64,000 nt of DNA from Pseudomonas sp. RGM2987. Lineage in GTDB: Bacteria > Pseudomonadota > Gammaproteobacteria > Pseudomonadales > Pseudomonadaceae. How positions within the stretch are numbered: the stretch's first letter is position 1; each line of letters opens with the position of its first letter. The translations under genes and the position numbers were made by a program. Below are positions 61,447 through 64,000 of the stretch, in pieces. The notes beneath the pieces are model-generated. The model was not told the origin of the DNA. It was given only the letters and a program-made list of their open reading frames with translations, and made no database searches. The stretch spans positions 1 through 64,000 of the forward strand of contig NZ_JALJDX010000201.1 in assembly GCF_022952855.1 (NCBI RefSeq). Direction: 5' to 3'.

Positions 61447-63318
61447 ATGCTGCAGAATATCAGGGACAATTCACAAGGCTGGATTGCCAAAACCATCATC
61501 GGGGTCATCGTCGCATTGATGGCGTTGACCGGTTTCGATGCCATTTTCAAAGCCACGACGCACAGTAACGATGCGGCCAAGGTCAACGGCGAGAACATCA
61601 GCCAGAACGAGCTGAGCCAAGCGGTCGACATGCAACGCCGTCAGCTCATGCAACAGTTGGGCAAGGATTTCGACGCTTCGCTGCTGGACGAAAAAATGCT
61701 GCGCGATTCGGCTCTCAAGGGACTGATCGATCGCAAGCTGTTGCTGCAAGGCGCTCATGATGCGAAGTTCGCGTTTTCCGAGGCTGCGCTGGATCAGGTG
61801 ATCCTGCAAACGCCGGAATTCCAGGTCGACGGCAAATTCAGTCCTGAGCGTTTCGACCAGGTGATCCGTCAGTTGGGTTACAGCCGCATGCAATTCCGCC
61901 AGATGCTGGCCCAGGAGATGCTGATCGGTCAGTTGCGCGCGGGTCTGGCCGGCAGCGGTTTCGTGACCGATGCCCAGGTGCTGGCATTTGCTCGCCTGGA
62001 AAAACAGACACGTGATTTCGCTACCCTGAACATCAAGGCCGACCCGGCGTCCGTGAAGCTGACCGATGACGAGGTCAAGGCTTACTACGACCAACACGCC
62101 AAGGAATTCATGACGCCTGATCAGGTGGTCATCGATTATCTCGAGCTGAAGAAAGCCTCTTTCTTCGATCAGGTCAGCGTCAAGGACGAGGACCTGCAAG
62201 CGGCCTATCAGAAGGAAATCGCCAATCTGTCGGAACAGCGTCGGGCTGCGCACATCCTGATCGAAGTGAACGACAAGGTCAGCGAAACCCAGGCCAAGGC
62301 GAAGATCGAGGAAATCCAGGCGCGCCTGGCCAAGGGCGAGTCGTTTGAAGCGCTGGCCAAGGAGTTCTCCCAGGACCCGGGCTCGGCGAACAATGGCGGC
62401 GACCTCGGCTTTGCAGGTCCTGGCGTCTATGATCCGGCGTTCGAGAAGGCCTTGTATGCGTTGAACAAGGATGAGGTCTCGGCCCCGGTGCGTACGGATT
62501 TCGGTCTGCACCTGATCAAGCTGCTCGGCGTCGAGGCACCGCAGGTCCCAACGTTTGCCAGCCTCAAGGACAAGCTGACCCGCGAGCTGAAAACCCAGAA
62601 AGTGGAGCAGCGTTTCGTCGAGGCGACCAAGCAACTGGAAGATGCTTCGTTCGAAGCGTCCGACCTGGCGCAACCGGCTCAGGACCTGAAGCTCACCGTC
62701 CACACATCGGCCCCGTTCGGTCGTGAGGGTGGCGAGGGAATCGCGGCCAACCGTGCCGTGGTGACCGCTGCGTTCAGCCCGGAAGTGCTGGATGAAGGTG
62801 CCAACAGCACCGCCATCGAGCTGGACCCGGAAACTGTCGTGGTGCTGCGTGCCAAGGAGCACCGCAAGCCCGAGCAGTTGCCACTGGAAAGCGTCGCAGG
62901 ACCGATTCGTGCGCAACTGACCAAGGAGCACGCGAGTGCGGCGGCCAAGACCCGCGCCGATGAGCTGGTTGCCAGCCTGCGCGACGGCAAGATTGCGCTG
63001 GATAAGCCCGTCGATGGTCAGGCCTGGAAAGCCACCGAAGCGGTGACCCGCAGCCAGGAAGGCATCGACCCGGCCGTGTTGCAGGCTTTGTTCCGCATGC
63101 CCAAGCCAGACTCGAAAGACAAGCCGACCTTTACCAGCGTGACATTGCCTGACGGCAGCCTGGTGGTGGTGCGTCTGAACGGCGTGAACGAAGCGGCGGC
63201 CCCGACCGACGAAGAGAAGGCCGAATATCGCCGCTACCTCGCTTCCCGCGTTGGCCAGCAGGATTTCGCAGCCTATCGCAAGCAGTTGGAAAGCCAGGCC
63301 GACATCAAGCGTTACTGA
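61447..63318 (+). CDS. ppiD: Periplasmic folding factor PpiD (SurA-N/parvulin)
   Basis: A 623-aa inner-membrane-anchored protein, with an N-terminal helix (KTIIGVIVALMALTGFDAIF) and the rest in the periplasm. It contains a SurA_N-like chaperone domain (about residues 40-180) and a parvulin domain (about 255-365; RAAHILIEVNDKVSETQAK, GGDLGFAGPGVYDPAFE). PpiD binds proteins emerging from the Sec translocon. The ATG at 61447 fits the family. It lies downstream of hupB, as in other pseudomonads. Confidence 0.94.
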   Translation: MLQNIRDNSQGWIAKTIIGVIVALMALTGFDAIFKATTHSNDAAKVNGENISQNELSQAVDMQRRQLMQQLGKDFDASLLDEKMLRDSALKGLIDRKLLLQGAHDAKFAFSEAALDQVILQTPEFQVDGKFSPERFDQVIRQLGYSRMQFRQMLAQEMLIGQLRAGLAGSGFVTDAQVLAFARLEKQTRDFATLNIKADPASVKLTDDEVKAYYDQHAKEFMTPDQVVIDYLELKKASFFDQVSVKDEDLQAAYQKEIANLSEQRRAAHILIEVNDKVSETQAKAKIEEIQARLAKGESFEALAKEFSQDPGSANNGGDLGFAGPGVYDPAFEKALYALNKDEVSAPVRTDFGLHLIKLLGVEAPQVPTFASLKDKLTRELKTQKVEQRFVEATKQLEDASFEASDLAQPAQDLKLTVHTSAPFGREGGEGIAANRAVVTAAFSPEVLDEGANSTAIELDPETVVVLRAKEHRKPEQLPLESVAGPIRAQLTKEHASAAAKTRADELVASLRDGKIALDKPVDGQAWKATEAVTRSQEGIDPAVLQALFRMPKPDSKDKPTFTSVTLPDGSLVVVRLNGVNEAAAPTDEEKAEYRRYLASRVGQQDFAAYRKQLESQADIKRY

Positions 63319-63337
63319 TGTTTTGAAGGCTGGACCC

Positions 63338-63371
63338 AAAAGACCCCGGTTGCAGGACTGGGGTCTTTTTT
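63338..63371 (+). terminator. Intrinsic terminator after ppiD
   Basis: AAAGACCCC pairs with GGGGTCTTT; the hairpin runs into TTTTTGTTT. Confidence 0.9.
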
Positions 63372-63540
63372 GTTTCTCGTTTCTCACATGGCCGGGTGTT
63401 CGTCGATCCACCGCTATTACGTCTTTTATCCGCAAACATCCGCCAGTAGACTTGTAACCCCTTTGAGACACGAATACCTGCGCCGGCAGACCGTGTTCTG
63501 TTGCACAATACGCCCCGGATCGTTTTCCTCAGGATGTTCA

Positions 63541-64000
63541 ATGTTCAGACCATTTCACATGCGTACCGTCGGGCTGGCACTGCTGCTGGCCGCCGCAGCC
63601 GGATGCTCGTCGAAGAAAGCCGCGATTTACGAGCACGAAAACTTCGATGACTCGGGCACGTTCTCGCGTACTTATCCAGTGACCGACGCGGCCACCTGCG
63701 AAGCCGGTCGCCGGGCATTGCTCAGCCAGGGCTACATCATCACCAGCAGCGACCCCAAGCTGGTCAGCGGCCACAAGAGTTTCCAGCAAACCGGCGATAC
63801 CCATATGGAGATCAGTTTCAACCTGGTCTGCGCCGAAGATGGCGGTCCCGGGCATCGTGCGACCATGTTCGCCAACGCCTTGCAGGACCGTTATGCGCTG
63901 AAGAAGGTCAACAACTCCGCGAGCCTGGGGGTCGGTGTGCTGGGATCGGTATCGATGCCGATCGGCTCTTCGGATGATTCGATGGTCAAGGTCGCCAGTG
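63541..64000 (+). CDS. DUF2242 family lipoprotein, truncated by the window edge
   Basis: The first ~153 residues of a lipoprotein: signal ending LLLAAAAGCSSKK with lipobox AAGC, then EHENFDDSGTFSRTYPV, ATCEAGRRALLSQGYIITSS and a further conserved strand region (MEISFNLVCAED). The text matches DUF2242, exported proteins of unknown function in pseudomonads. The frame continues past the end of the window, so stop and full length are unknown. Confidence 0.8.
   Translation, partial: MFRPFHMRTVGLALLLAAAAGCSSKKAAIYEHENFDDSGTFSRTYPVTDAATCEAGRRALLSQGYIITSSDPKLVSGHKSFQQTGDTHMEISFNLVCAEDGGPGHRATMFANALQDRYALKKVNNSASLGVGVLGSVSMPIGSSDDSMVKVAS

Noticed and set aside
61471..63471. 666-codon minus-strand frame opposite ppiD
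   Set aside because: Shadow frame; no family text and it passes the ppiD terminator.

Overview
The window is a continuous piece of a fluorescent-pseudomonad chromosome, most likely the Pseudomonas fluorescens group. The evidence is high GC, many intergenic REP/REPIN-type palindromes, a DUF6124 gene, and gene order I recognise from Pseudomonas: sthA-GDPD-PilZ-lolCDE, mlaA-rssB-rssC-tal-dusA, and folD-tRNAs-tig-clpP-clpX-lon-hupB-ppiD. I ran no searches. Family names come from reading the translated sequences.

Layout. 0-7.6 kb: apbE (TTG start, lipoprotein), sthA, a glycerophosphodiesterase, a PilZ protein and lolC-lolD-lolE. 7.7-10.4 kb: a CopRS-type two-component system divergent from a Met/His-rich cupredoxin, with a cop-box-like site between them. 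10.5-17.7 kb: queF, a DUF4404 protein, a PhnX-like protein without its catalytic Asp, mlaA, rssB/rssC, tal and dusA.

17.7-22 kb is accessory DNA. The 5' end of dusA is present twice (17,656 and 18,828). The 1.17 kb between the copies carries a HigBA/RelE-type toxin-antitoxin pair, which fits the remnant of an element that integrated at dusA. Next comes an AT-rich cassette: an S-type-pyocin-like protein with a C-terminal toxin-44-like domain, plus an exported or membrane-anchored candidate immunity protein. A diverged 28-bp direct repeat (17,842 and 21,080) brackets this block. A PIN-domain gene with a small partner gene follows.

22.4-30 kb: a DUF6124 gene with a strikingly structured leader RNA, whose predicted fold includes a loop complementary to the ribosome-binding site. 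Then come a PPP phosphatase, a WG-repeat lipoprotein, a Fic toxin with its YhfG/FicA antitoxin, and a radical-SAM/DUF4130 pair with a near-perfect LexA box, followed by a broken AraC gene. 30-53 kb is mostly ordinary chromosome: transporters (NepI-like, ChrA, NCS2, SstT, DHA1), two c-di-GMP enzymes, xthA, nat, a shikimate-dehydrogenase-like gene, yceH, nhaR, a TerC/YgdQ protein, a C39-peptidase-like lipoprotein lacking catalytic Cys and His, and pbpG. 53-64 kb is the conserved protein-quality-control block: folD, tRNA-Arg/His/Leu, trigger factor, ClpP, ClpX, Lon, HU and PpiD, ending in a DUF2242 lipoprotein cut by the window edge.

The items most worth following up are the DUF6124 leader RNA (22,441-22,661), the bacteriocin/immunity cassette (19,114-21,019), the dusA duplication, and the LexA-controlled radical-SAM operon.
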